A model generated the notes under the pieces. It saw nothing but the letters and a program-made list of their open reading frames with translations. It was not told the origin of the DNA and did not search any database. Below, piece by piece: positions 1-8,357 of a stretch of 64,000 bases of DNA (its first letter is position 1; the number at the start of each line of letters is the position of its first letter). The position numbers and the translations under genes are program-made. This DNA is from Sulfobacillus thermosulfidooxidans DSM 9293 (GTDB taxonomy: Bacteria; Bacillota; Sulfobacillia; Sulfobacillales; Sulfobacillaceae), in the NCBI RefSeq assembly GCF_900176145.1, contig NZ_FWWY01000001.1, forward strand, positions 2,369,595-2,433,594, written 5' to 3'.

Positions 1-350
1 CGGTGCCAGAAGTGGCTTTAGATATTGGTTACTTGGCGAAATTGATTGGTGCACAGCGAGCGGATTCCTCGGCTCTTCTGACATTTCGGACCCAATATCC
101 GGGGCCGGAAGGAGATTTGGTCGCCACGATGATGGCGTACGGCTATCAAAACGGTCTTCAAGCCGAAGATGCAATTTCTCAGGCCTGGGATATGGAAGAA
201 CAACTCGCGTTAGAAGAGGCCCTAAAAAAGCAGTCGGATCCGTTATGGTTGACCCTTTTACCCGCATTATTGCTGCTCAATGTTCTGATGATGTTTGTGG
301 GCCCGATGATTGTCATGGCGATCAAAAATTGGTCCGTCTTAGCCCATTAA
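1..350 (+). CDS. C-terminal part of a membrane protein, possibly TadC/GspF-like (5' end outside window)
   Basis: The frame is open from the left edge to the TAA at 348-350, and the GTG at 3 has no upstream context, so this is probably the 3' end of a longer gene. About 80 soluble, helix-rich residues with an acidic stretch are followed by one strong hydrophobic segment (about residues 80-106) and a short tail. A helical bundle followed by a final membrane span resembles the C-terminus of type II secretion F / TadC proteins. That is only a structural resemblance, and the family cannot be confirmed from this fragment. Confidence 0.5.
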   Translation, partial: VPEVALDIGYLAKLIGAQRADSSALLTFRTQYPGPEGDLVATMMAYGYQNGLQAEDAISQAWDMEEQLALEEALKKQSDPLWLTLLPALLLLNVLMMFVGPMIVMAIKNWSVLAH

Positions 351-525
351 AGTCTCCTAATGTCTATGTGTCTTGTAGAAAAAAGGACTGAACCGAGAAA
401 AACTGTGAAATATCCGACCGAAAAAAACCTCTGTGAAAGTCATCAGTTCTTTCCCTCGTAGCTTCCTGTTCTTTTCATTTCACTCGGTATGGTGGTGACC
501 GTGCACGTTTTAGCGGTACCAACGT

Positions 526-1536
526 ATGTGTAAAGCACGCACCGAGGAATCGGCCTGGGAAAGGGGAATGACATTGATTGCGGAATGGGCATTAATGGAA
601 CAAGACTTTTACATTGATGCGGTCTTGTATGCCGTGGTTGCATCGGGACTCTATCAGGCATTACAGCGGGGAGCTAGACGCGAGGATTTAGATAGATTGC
701 AGGACAATCTCACAATCTCTTGGAAATCCCTGCTTTCTATTCTCAAAGATTTAGGATATGTTAGACAATTAGCAGATAGGTGGTATTGGGCTGGCGTATC
801 ACTGCCTGCCCGCCGTATCCACCGAATGGATATGATGAGACGATGGCTAAACTTGGCGGCCAATTATTCACCTACCGAACTCACGTTGTGTATTCAATCC
901 TCAGAAGATGACCGTTTACGAGAATCGAGCTTGCCAATCAATACTTATGTTTTGAAGTATGTGCCCATATCCCAACCTATGCGGTGGATGGATGTTGGGG
1001 GTGGCAGTGGAACATTAGCGTTGACTTTAGCGACTTCTGGGGTCGAAGTGACTATGGTCGATACGTCTTATACTATTGCGCGCGTTTCCAAGCATTTACA
1101 ACATCCTCAGATCAGATTATGGGCTGGCGATATTTTACAGTCCTTGCCGGATGGAAGATTTGATGTCATCAGTCTTATCCGGTTGATTGAAAATTTTCCG
1201 ATTGAAACCACCTTGCTCCTTTTGAAGCGGTTAACGCGCGCGAGTCACGAATCCACCCGGCTGGTTTTGGTGACAACTGACGCCGATTTAGATCTCTGGG
1301 CCCAGTTATTTGCCATTGAAGTCCAGTTGACAACGCATCAAGGACGATTATATAGCTTGCGTCTGTTGAAAATCCTAGCTACTAAAGCAGGTTGGCGCAT
1401 TAAACAAGTGCATCATGTTGATTTATTCTGTATTACGATTTTGGAACCTATTCCTGTACTAAAACTGTCCCATAGAAGACGTGCCATACCAGCGCACTCA
1501 AAAATCCAATCCACCAAAGTCCTGCAATTACTGTGA
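526..1536 (+). CDS. SAM-dependent O-methyltransferase-like protein
   Basis: The predicted protein has 336 residues. The N-terminal 120 residues look like the winged-helix dimerisation domain of plant-type O-methyltransferases. A class I Rossmann methyltransferase domain follows, with the glycine-rich SAM motif MDVGGGSGT near residue 157, an acidic strand end (VTMVD) and a GD motif after it. The substrate is unknown. The ATG at 526 lacks a good ribosome site; ATGs at 568 and 595 are alternatives. The 3' end runs 89 bases into the convergent MFS gene, and the last 20 or so residues are basic and unlike the family, suggesting the native stop was lost. Confidence 0.75.
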   Translation: MCKARTEESAWERGMTLIAEWALMEQDFYIDAVLYAVVASGLYQALQRGARREDLDRLQDNLTISWKSLLSILKDLGYVRQLADRWYWAGVSLPARRIHRMDMMRRWLNLAANYSPTELTLCIQSSEDDRLRESSLPINTYVLKYVPISQPMRWMDVGGGSGTLALTLATSGVEVTMVDTSYTIARVSKHLQHPQIRLWAGDILQSLPDGRFDVISLIRLIENFPIETTLLLLKRLTRASHESTRLVLVTTDADLDLWAQLFAIEVQLTTHQGRLYSLRLLKILATKAGWRIKQVHHVDLFCITILEPIPVLKLSHRRRAIPAHSKIQSTKVLQLL

Positions 1537-2593
1537 GAAAGGTGTTAAAGGGTTGGCGGTTTAAAGCCCATAGAATGAGGATATAGCCGATGAGGCCGAT
1601 GATACGAGAGATAGCGGTAAAGCGGCTCCGATAAAAATCGGGCCAATGGGCAGATTTAAAGGTGTCCTCTCCGAGATAACTCAAAGACGTTCCCGCGCTT
1701 AAGGTTATGATGAAGAGCCAAAAGTGCCTGCCTTGAGGATTAGGATGAAGACGCACGGCAGTGGCGGACACCGCAGCTAATAGGTAGGCATAGACGAGAA
1801 ACCGGTTCACGGGCCATTTGGCAACAATCGGTGCACTAAGGCCAATCATAACCGCGGTACCTGTACTGATGAGAAGGAAGACAGGAAAAATGCGCGGAAA
1901 AAACACCGTGCCAAACGCATAAGTCAAGAGGGAAAAACCTGACGTGTTGGTGAGGGAAAACACCGATGACACGAGCAGGCGAGGAAAAAATTTAAGGAAT
2001 TGGGGATAGGTCATATTTTGGCCTCGGTGACATTCCCACGACGCGGATTCGACGAGTTGAGATCGCACAACCCAAGAGAGTACAGACAACAACAGCGGCA
2101 CAATGGCTACGGCATTTTGACGGAACGGCGCAGGCAATTTGGGCGCAATCCAGGTATAAATGGCGAGCACAAATCCTCCCAAATTGACGAAATTGAGCTC
2201 CGTGTATAAGGCCTGGACGCGTAAGCTGGGGGTGATCAATTCCTGGGCATAAGTTAACAGCGTGTTACTTTCAATGCCTCCAGCAATTAGAAGGAGCGCG
2301 GATCCGATCAAAAGACCGAGAATATGGGGACGCCACAAAATTAGTAAAGATCCACTGATATACAGGACGGGTGTTCCCATTAACAGTTTTAAGCGGCCTA
2401 GATAGTCAGCTAACACGCCTCCTAGGCCAATACCCAATGCGAGAAGAAGCGGACCCCATGCTAAAAGCAGGACGGTGTGGCCTTTAAGCCATACCGCTTG
2501 GGAGGCAGCCACACCGTAAATATAGGAATTGAGAAAAAGACCAAGGGATAATGCCCAAAACGGCGTCGACTGCCAAAGTTTTGACTGTGTCAT
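1448..2593 (-). CDS. MFS transporter in the SAM-riboswitch operon
   Basis: Polytopic protein of about 381 residues with roughly 12 hydrophobic segments and an MFS loop 2-3 signature (GGVLADYLGRLKLL). The frame is open from 2665, but the first 24 residues are hydrophilic and overlap metY, so the ATG at 2593 (MTQSKLW) is preferred. The gene starts 30 bases after the metY stop on the same strand, so it is probably cotranscribed under the SAM-I riboswitch. This suggests transport linked to methionine or sulfur metabolism, though the substrate is not readable from sequence. Its 3' end overlaps the converging methyltransferase gene. Confidence 0.8.
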   Translation of the reverse strand: MTQSKLWQSTPFWALSLGLFLNSYIYGVAASQAVWLKGHTVLLLAWGPLLLALGIGLGGVLADYLGRLKLLMGTPVLYISGSLLILWRPHILGLLIGSALLLIAGGIESNTLLTYAQELITPSLRVQALYTELNFVNLGGFVLAIYTWIAPKLPAPFRQNAVAIVPLLLSVLSWVVRSQLVESASWECHRGQNMTYPQFLKFFPRLLVSSVFSLTNTSGFSLLTYAFGTVFFPRIFPVFLLISTGTAVMIGLSAPIVAKWPVNRFLVYAYLLAAVSATAVRLHPNPQGRHFWLFIITLSAGTSLSYLGEDTFKSAHWPDFYRSRFTAISRIIGLIGYILILWALNRQPFNTFLTVIAGLWWIGFLSALVWHVFYGTVLVQE

Positions 2594-2622
2594 GCCGTTA
2601 TTCTCGTGCCGAATCCTATAAC

Positions 2623-3930
2623 TTATGCGTGAGGGATGGGGTTTGCAGGAACTTGAATAGAGCACAGAGCTTGATCAAGGTCATGCCATAAATCTTCGGC
2701 ACTTTCTAACCCGACAGATAGACGAATAAGATCACCACCCGCCCCAGCGAGTTCCTGCTCCTCAGCAGATAACTGTTGATGGGTGGTCGAAGCAGGATGG
2801 ATGGCCATGGAACGGACATCGTCGACGTTGGCGACAAGGAGCCACAATTTAAGGGCGTTGATGACGGCTTCAGCATTTGGCCGTCCGCCGACTACACCAA
2901 AATTTAGCATAGTCCCGAAATAACCAGGGCGAAGGTATTTTTGCGCTCGTGGGTAGGACGGGTTATCAGGTAAACCGGGATAGTTGACCCAACTCACCAT
3001 GGGATGTTTTTGCAGTTGGGTGGCCAAATAATAAGCGGATTGCGATGCCGCTTTCATCCGAACGGGAAGGGTTTCCAGACCCACTAATATCAAAAATGCG
3101 CTAAGTGGGGAAAGCGCTGCGCCCGTATCCCGAAGTAATTTGGTCCGTAGTCGTGTTGCGTAGCTATTAGGCTGTTCTCCAAAGACAAGCCCATGATAAC
3201 TTTGGTCCGGGCGCGAAAACTGCGGAAATTTCTCGGTGTTGAAATCAAAGCGGCCGCCGTCCACCACAATGCCCCCAAGAGATGTGCCGTGTCCTCCAAT
3301 CCATTTGGTTAAAGAATGGATAACAATGTCTGCCCCATGATCGAGTGGACGCTCTAAAAAGGGGGTAGCGAAGGTATTATCAACCAGTAAAGGGATATTG
3401 TGCCGATGGGCGAATTCTGCCCATGCTTTGATATCTGTGACATTCAACGCTGGATTACCTATAGATTCCACATAGACTCCACGGGTTCGGTCGTTAATTA
3501 GGCGATCGGCGTCCGGTAACTCGTCCTCCGAAATAAAGTGTACCGTTATGCCGAAGTCAACCAGAGTTGAGGTAAATAACGTCCAAGTGCCTCCATATAA
3601 TGACGGGGACGCAATCAGTTCATCGCCCGCGCGGCATAAATTGAGGACTGCCGCGGTAATGGCTGCCATTCCGGAGGAAAAAGCCACAGCCGCCTGGCCG
3701 CCCTCTAGCAGAGCAATGCGTTTTTCCAAGACATCAGTGGTGGGATTCATGATGCGGGTGTATATGTTGCCGGGCTCATCAAGGTTAAATAATCGTGCCG
3801 CGTGGGAAGCATCGTGAAAAGCATAGCCTACCGTTTGATAAATAGGCACTGCAATAGCGGAGGTCTCTTGGTCTGGGCGGTATCCTGCACGAATGGCCAT
3901 CGTTTCAATATCCCATTGCTGTTCATCCAT
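2623..3930 (-). CDS. metY: O-acetylhomocysteine sulfhydrylase (aminocarboxypropyltransferase)
   Basis: A 435-residue PLP enzyme of the Cys/Met metabolism family. It makes homocysteine from O-acetylhomocysteine and sulfide, or methionine from methanethiol, in the cytoplasm. Visible features are the SSGMAA phosphate-binding segment (about residues 85-90), VDNTFATP (about 183-190) and the PLP lysine in HSLTKWIGGHG (K209). The length fits MetY rather than the shorter MetB or MetC (about 380-400). The start has a GGGGG-type ribosome site. A SAM-I riboswitch with terminator lies directly upstream, as expected for this pathway. Confidence 0.93.
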   Translation of the reverse strand: MDEQQWDIETMAIRAGYRPDQETSAIAVPIYQTVGYAFHDASHAARLFNLDEPGNIYTRIMNPTTDVLEKRIALLEGGQAAVAFSSGMAAITAAVLNLCRAGDELIASPSLYGGTWTLFTSTLVDFGITVHFISEDELPDADRLINDRTRGVYVESIGNPALNVTDIKAWAEFAHRHNIPLLVDNTFATPFLERPLDHGADIVIHSLTKWIGGHGTSLGGIVVDGGRFDFNTEKFPQFSRPDQSYHGLVFGEQPNSYATRLRTKLLRDTGAALSPLSAFLILVGLETLPVRMKAASQSAYYLATQLQKHPMVSWVNYPGLPDNPSYPRAQKYLRPGYFGTMLNFGVVGGRPNAEAVINALKLWLLVANVDDVRSMAIHPASTTHQQLSAEEQELAGAGGDLIRLSVGLESAEDLWHDLDQALCSIQVPANPIPHA

Positions 3931-3982
3931 GTATTCTCTGTCCCCCTTAATGGTTAAAGAGTTGGGTAAATCCTTATGGTGT

Positions 3983-4121
3983 AAAAAAAATAGCCGGCAA
4001 AGCCGGCAATGCGTGTCGGCCTCTCATTTCTCAGCAAATTGCTGCAGGAATTGGCACCATAACCATTAAGGCCGGTTGCCGGGCATCATTGGGCCAGTCC
4101 CTCCGCCACTCTCCATAAGAG
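3983..4121 (-). promoter_or_regulatory. SAM-I (S-box) riboswitch with intrinsic terminator
   Basis: Read on the minus strand from 4121, the sequence shows CTCTTATGGAGAG, GGAGGGACTGGCCC, GATGCCCGGCAACC and GGTGCCAATTCCTGC in the canonical SAM-I order (P1, P2 with kink-turn, J3/4, P3). It ends in a GCCGGC-TTT-GCCGGC-type hairpin followed by a T run (4009-3983). The known logic of the family is that SAM binding favours the terminator and switches off the downstream metY and MFS genes. The metY start follows 53 bases after the terminator. Confidence 0.95.
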
Positions 4122-4169
4122 GTGAATAATTGATAATTAGAATAGGAAATATGAATAAATTAGTCAAGA

Positions 4170-4838
4170 TTAATTCGAATTTTGTTCGGTTGTTTCCTGA
4201 GCAATATAACGGGCATAATGAGCCGCGGCTTCAGAACGCCGGGTATATCCTAACTTGCTTAATATATTGCTCACATAGTGTTTTACGGTTTTGTCGCTGA
4301 GAAAGACTAATTGGCCGATTTCCTTGTTGGTTCGCCCTTGGGCAATCAATTCTAAAACCTTTTGTTCCTGGGCTGTAAGTGTGGCGACAGGATCGACAGT
4401 CGTTTTGGGATTACGGAGGCGGTCAAGCAATTGAGAAGTGACTTCCGGCCCAAATAATGCTCCCCCTTGAGCTACCGTGCGAATTCCATCTATAACCGCT
4501 CGGCCGCGGCTTTCTTTGAGCAAGTAACCCGAGGCTCCGGCATTGACTGCATCAACCACCAAATCCTGTCCGCCAAATGATGTCAGCATAATAATTTGCA
4601 GGTGCGGATCTTTGGTCTTAAGAATTCGGCAAACTTCCAACCCATTAACATCGGGTAACCGCACATCGAGCACGACGACATCGACCTGACCTGGAATTTG
4701 CTCAATCGCGTCCTTACCCGAGTCCCATTCTTGTACCAACTTCATATCGTCCTGGCGTTCAATCATATTGCGTAATCCAATGCGGACCACTTCATGGTCA
4801 TCGACAATTGCTACGCGTATGGCGTTATCATTGGCCAT
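4170..4838 (-). CDS. NarL/LuxR-family response regulator
   Basis: A 222-residue protein with an N-terminal receiver domain: acidic pair DD at 13-14, phospho-acceptor D58 in VVVLDVRLP and conserved K108 in YLLKES. The C-terminal LuxR-type helix-turn-helix spans about 155-215 (LTAQEQKVLELIAQGRTNKEI). It lies 49 bases downstream of a sensor kinase gene on the same strand and is its evident partner. Targets are unknown. The divergent position next to kdp makes that operon a candidate, although kdp is classically controlled by OmpR-type KdpE. Confidence 0.9.
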   Translation of the reverse strand: MANDNAIRVAIVDDHEVVRIGLRNMIERQDDMKLVQEWDSGKDAIEQIPGQVDVVVLDVRLPDVNGLEVCRILKTKDPHLQIIMLTSFGGQDLVVDAVNAGASGYLLKESRGRAVIDGIRTVAQGGALFGPEVTSQLLDRLRNPKTTVDPVATLTAQEQKVLELIAQGRTNKEIGQLVFLSDKTVKHYVSNILSKLGYTRRSEAAAHYARYIAQETTEQNSN

Positions 4839-4887
4839 AGGTAATGGGCCCCCTTTTAATCAATCATGAAACCCCAATTAATTATCA

Positions 4888-6255
4888 TTATAGCCATGGA
4901 ATCTGGAGGGTGACAGTCGTCCCAACATGCCGCTGACTATCAATGTGAACTTGTCCATGCCATCGCTCGATTCGTTTGGTCATATTGCGAATGCCAAAAT
5001 GCGTGTGGGTGGTATCTGGATGATAAACAAAACCTTCTCCATCATCTTTGATGGTAACCTGGTAGAATTCATCGGTACTAGTCCACTCAATCACAATGTG
5101 ATGGGAATGTCCGTGAATGCGGGCATTGGACACGGCTTCTTGGATGCTTAAGAGCAAATCATGAATTCTATCCGGATGTAATTCCAGGTAGCGTTCGTCG
5201 TTGAATGTCATGGTAATATCATCCATGGGTCCGAGTCGGCGTAGCATATCCGCGAGAGCAATGCGAAAGTCGATCGACGTGGATTCTAAACTTTGAATAA
5301 AGAAACGAATCTCTGTCATTAATAAGCCTAAGGTCTCGCTGATGCGATTTAATTCGGTAGCGGTATCCTGATCCAGGGTATCGTGGCTATCGACAAGATT
5401 GTCCAAAGACAGCGTAATCCCGTAGAGTGTTTGCAGGACGCCATCATGCAGATCCCGTCCAATACGTTCCCGTTCCTTGAGCGTTGCGAACACTTCTCGT
5501 TCCTGATAAAAACGGGCATTAGCAATAACGGCAGCAGCTTGTCTAGCAAATAACTCCACAATGGCCTGATCGTCAGCGGTGAAACCATCCGCCTTTTCCG
5601 TGAGATATAAATGCCCCATAACTTGACTTTGGTACAATAAGGGTAATCCCAAGAAGTTTTCCATATGAGGATGATGGGGAGGAAATCCGATGGATGCTGG
5701 ATGGTCTTGTAGACGCTGCAAACGAATAGGGCGCCGGTGGCGAATGACTTCTCCTAATAGCCCGCGGCCAGTAGGGTATTGTCCAATCTGGTGAATTTGA
5801 TCGGCGCTAACCCCGGATGTAAAAAATTGCCGGATTGTATAGGTCTCGTCATCTTCAAGAACGGCTAATGCCGCATATTTAGCCCCGGTCAGGCGTCGTG
5901 CCACATCCACCACATTTTGCACGATATCAGTCCAGTCACCCACGGTTGTCATGGCATAGGAGGCTTCCCGCAGCGCGTTAAGCCCATCCCGCTGTTTTTC
6001 TAACCGCTGATTAGCTTCCAGAACAGCTATCTGTTGCTGGGATAACATGCCAAACACTAAATACGAAAAAAATCCTGTCCCAATGAGCAGAATAATGGCT
6101 AAAGCTGGATCGTGCCATTTTGTCGGTAAATGCGGCGAGAGAAATTGGTGAAACAACAGGATAGTAATGGCAACACCAGCCATAGCAAACAGAGTTGCTG
6201 TCCATCGCCAAGGCCTCGGGGACAGACTCAATGTTCGATAAGATGATTTACGCAT
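4888..6255 (-). CDS. Sensor histidine kinase, HisKA_3 type with GAF domain
   Basis: A 455-residue membrane-anchored kinase. Two hydrophobic segments (about 20-38 and 52-72) are separated by a very short external loop. A coiled region and a GAF domain (about 105-250) follow. The HisKA_3 dimerisation box has H270 in RERIGRDLHDGVLQTL. The HATPase domain shows an N box (EAVSNARIHGH) and a G box (DDGEGF). With almost no periplasmic domain, the signal is probably intracellular or membrane-borne and read by the GAF domain. The start has a GAGG ribosome site. It forms an operon with the downstream response regulator and is divergent from kdp. Confidence 0.9.
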   Translation of the reverse strand: MRKSSYRTLSLSPRPWRWTATLFAMAGVAITILLFHQFLSPHLPTKWHDPALAIILLIGTGFFSYLVFGMLSQQQIAVLEANQRLEKQRDGLNALREASYAMTTVGDWTDIVQNVVDVARRLTGAKYAALAVLEDDETYTIRQFFTSGVSADQIHQIGQYPTGRGLLGEVIRHRRPIRLQRLQDHPASIGFPPHHPHMENFLGLPLLYQSQVMGHLYLTEKADGFTADDQAIVELFARQAAAVIANARFYQEREVFATLKERERIGRDLHDGVLQTLYGITLSLDNLVDSHDTLDQDTATELNRISETLGLLMTEIRFFIQSLESTSIDFRIALADMLRRLGPMDDITMTFNDERYLELHPDRIHDLLLSIQEAVSNARIHGHSHHIVIEWTSTDEFYQVTIKDDGEGFVYHPDTTHTHFGIRNMTKRIERWHGQVHIDSQRHVGTTVTLQIPWL

Positions 6256-6315
6256 ATTAGGACCTCTTAGATGTTCAGCTAGATATCTTTGACTATACCA
6301 TGGATATCAGCAATT

Positions 6316-6367
6316 TTTTTACGGATTTTTTATGCTGCGTCCCCGAGTTTTTACGGATTTCTTTATG
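6316..6367. promoter_or_regulatory. Direct-repeat operator-like element upstream of kdp
   Basis: Two near-identical T-rich copies, TTTTTACGGATTTTTTATG (6316-6334) and TTTTTACGGATTTCTTTATG (6348-6367), are offset by 32 bases, about three helical turns. They sit just upstream of a TATACT -10-like box (about 6376-6381) that precedes the kdp genes, and also lie within the divergent kinase promoter region. This arrangement suggests a tandem activator site. Which regulator binds is unknown. Confidence 0.55.
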
Positions 6368-6426
6368 AGGGGGCTGTTATACTAAGGCAACCCCAGCGCT
6401 GATAGCAAAGAAAGGGGGCATTTACG

Positions 6427-6510
6427 GTGTTGGACATCGAAATGGTCGGGCTAAGTATTCTCCTCTTTGCTGGGTTAGTATTGCTAACCCAATTTTTGAG
6501 CAAATTGTAA
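6427..6510 (+). CDS. 27-residue single-span membrane peptide at head of kdp operon
   Basis: A GTG start preceded by AAAGGGGGCA encodes MLDIEMVGLS and then a hydrophobic span, ending in LSKL. It is followed 16 bases later by the kdpF-like ORF. It resembles KdpF in size and topology but is a separate gene. Small-peptide duplication at the head of kdp operons is plausible, but I cannot verify homology by eye. Confidence 0.5.
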   Translation: MLDIEMVGLSILLFAGLVLLTQFLSKL

Positions 6511-6526
6511 GGTCAGGAGGATTTTT

Positions 6527-6607
6527 ATGGATTGGATTCTTTTGGGTATTTCAGTGGCGCTGATGATTTACTTGCTGTATGTCATTGTTCATCCCGAACG
6601 TTTTTAA
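6527..6607 (+). CDS. kdpF: KdpF-like small subunit of the potassium ATPase
   Basis: A 26-residue peptide (MDWILLGISV...HPERF) with one transmembrane span, behind a strong AGGAGG site and 27 bases before kdpA. Size, topology, the acidic/basic C-terminal end and position match KdpF, which stabilises the KdpABC complex in the membrane. Too short for a confident similarity call, so the assignment rests on position. Confidence 0.75.
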   Translation: MDWILLGISVALMIYLLYVIVHPERF

Positions 6608-6634
6608 TATGGTCATCATTTAGGAGGGTGTTTT

Positions 6635-8329
6635 GTGTCTATTCAGACAGTGATGACGTGGGTTGTGATTTTTGCGGTCTTTGCCCTTACGGTCAAACCC
6701 GTAGGAAACTATATTGTTAAAGTCTTTACTTTCGAACCGACACTCCTCGATAAACCCTTGAAACCCATTGAAAATGCGCTATTTCGCGTGATGGGAATTC
6801 AAAGAGATAGTACTATGACGGCAAAGTCCTATGCTATTGCGTTATTATTGACGAACTTTGCCTGGTTGATTGGCGCATATTTTTTGTTACGCGTCCAAGG
6901 CGCGTTACCGTTTAATCCTCAACATTTTCCCGATATCAATCCTCAATTGGCCTTTAACACCGCCGCGAGTTTTACAACCAATACCAACTGGCAGGCCTAT
7001 TCCGGTGAAAATACCATGTCCTATTTTTCGCAATTCGCGGTGTTATCTTATTTACAATTTGTCACGCCCGCAACCGGTGGAGCGGCTGGCATTGCCTTTA
7101 TTCGCATGCTGAGCGGACGAAAGATTGGGAATTTTTTTGTCGATCTCACTTTAATGGTGACTCGCCTGTTATTGCCCTTATCGGTGATAGTGACTTTAAT
7201 ACTCGTTGGTCAAGGAGTACCGGAATCCCTAGGACCCTATCTCCATATCCACACGATTACCGGCCAAACTCAAACGGTTCCCCAAGGGCCGATTGCATCA
7301 TGGGAAGCTATTGAACATCTAGGCCAAAATGGTGGGGGATATACCAATGCCAACAGCGCGAATCCGTTGGAAAATCCGACCGCTTTTTCTAATGTCATCG
7401 AAGTCATTTCGATGGGTCTTTTGCCTATTGGATTCTTTTATGCGTTTGGCGCAATGACCAGAAGGAAGCGGCTCGCCTGGACATTAATTGGGGTATCTGC
7501 CAGTTTTTATGTCATCATGTTGGCGCTGATTTATTTTCCGGAAATGGCTGGAAACCCGGTGATTAATGCCCTGGGCCTTCATTCGCATGCGAACATGGTT
7601 GGCAAAGAGTTACGATTTGGTATTGGAGGAACCAGTATTTTTGAAACATCGACCATGGCTTTTACCACCGGATCGGTCGCTAGTGCCCACGATAGTTATT
7701 TGCCTTTGTCCTCGCTGAGCTTCTTTTTGGGGATGTTTCTCAATATGGTTTTTGGTGGCAAAGGTGTTGGCCTTCTGAATATGTTGATGTTTGTCATTAT
7801 TACCATTTTCTTAATGGGATTGATGGTGGGACGTACCCCTGAGTTCTTAGGTAAAAAAATTGAAACCCGGGAAGTATCGTTGGCATCGATCGCGTTTTTG
7901 CTGCATCCCTTACTCATTTTGGTGGGCAGTGCCATTGCGGTGGCAACCCCGCAAGGATTGCAAGGAATTTTTAATCCCGGTCCCCAAGGATTATCAGAAA
8001 TTCTTTATGGATTTACCTCAGCGGCAGCCAATAATGGATCGGCTTTTGGGGGATTAGGGGCCTCCTTGCCCTTTTACGAAGTGGCGCTAGGCATTGTTGT
8101 GATTATTGGCCGTTACGCCTCTGTCGTTGCAATGCTTCTTATCGGCGAATCCTTACTAAACAAACGCTCAGTTCCAGAAACGTCGGGTACCATGCATACG
8201 GATACCCCGTTGTTTGGTGGCATTTTATTTGGGGCCATTATTGTTTTGAATGCCCTGACGTTCTTTCCCGTCATGGCACTCGGTCCGATCGCCGAACAAT
8301 ATCTCATGTTAGCCCATCATTTATTTTGA
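6635..8329 (+). CDS. kdpA: Potassium-transporting ATPase subunit A
   Basis: The 564-residue K+-selective pore subunit of the high-affinity Kdp pump. The selectivity-filter repeats are visible: TTNTNWQAYSGE (about 113-124), GQNGGGYTNANSANP (about 230-244), GGTSIFETS (about 330-338) and the fourth ANNGSAFGG (about 466-474). Length matches the family (about 557-570). The GTG start follows AGGAGGG by six bases. It is the third gene of kdp and is followed by kdpB. Confidence 0.97.
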   Translation: MSIQTVMTWVVIFAVFALTVKPVGNYIVKVFTFEPTLLDKPLKPIENALFRVMGIQRDSTMTAKSYAIALLLTNFAWLIGAYFLLRVQGALPFNPQHFPDINPQLAFNTAASFTTNTNWQAYSGENTMSYFSQFAVLSYLQFVTPATGGAAGIAFIRMLSGRKIGNFFVDLTLMVTRLLLPLSVIVTLILVGQGVPESLGPYLHIHTITGQTQTVPQGPIASWEAIEHLGQNGGGYTNANSANPLENPTAFSNVIEVISMGLLPIGFFYAFGAMTRRKRLAWTLIGVSASFYVIMLALIYFPEMAGNPVINALGLHSHANMVGKELRFGIGGTSIFETSTMAFTTGSVASAHDSYLPLSSLSFFLGMFLNMVFGGKGVGLLNMLMFVIITIFLMGLMVGRTPEFLGKKIETREVSLASIAFLLHPLLILVGSAIAVATPQGLQGIFNPGPQGLSEILYGFTSAAANNGSAFGGLGASLPFYEVALGIVVIIGRYASVVAMLLIGESLLNKRSVPETSGTMHTDTPLFGGILFGAIIVLNALTFFPVMALGPIAEQYLMLAHHLF

Positions 8330-8357
8330 GCGTGTGTGAAGAGAGGAGTTTGATATC

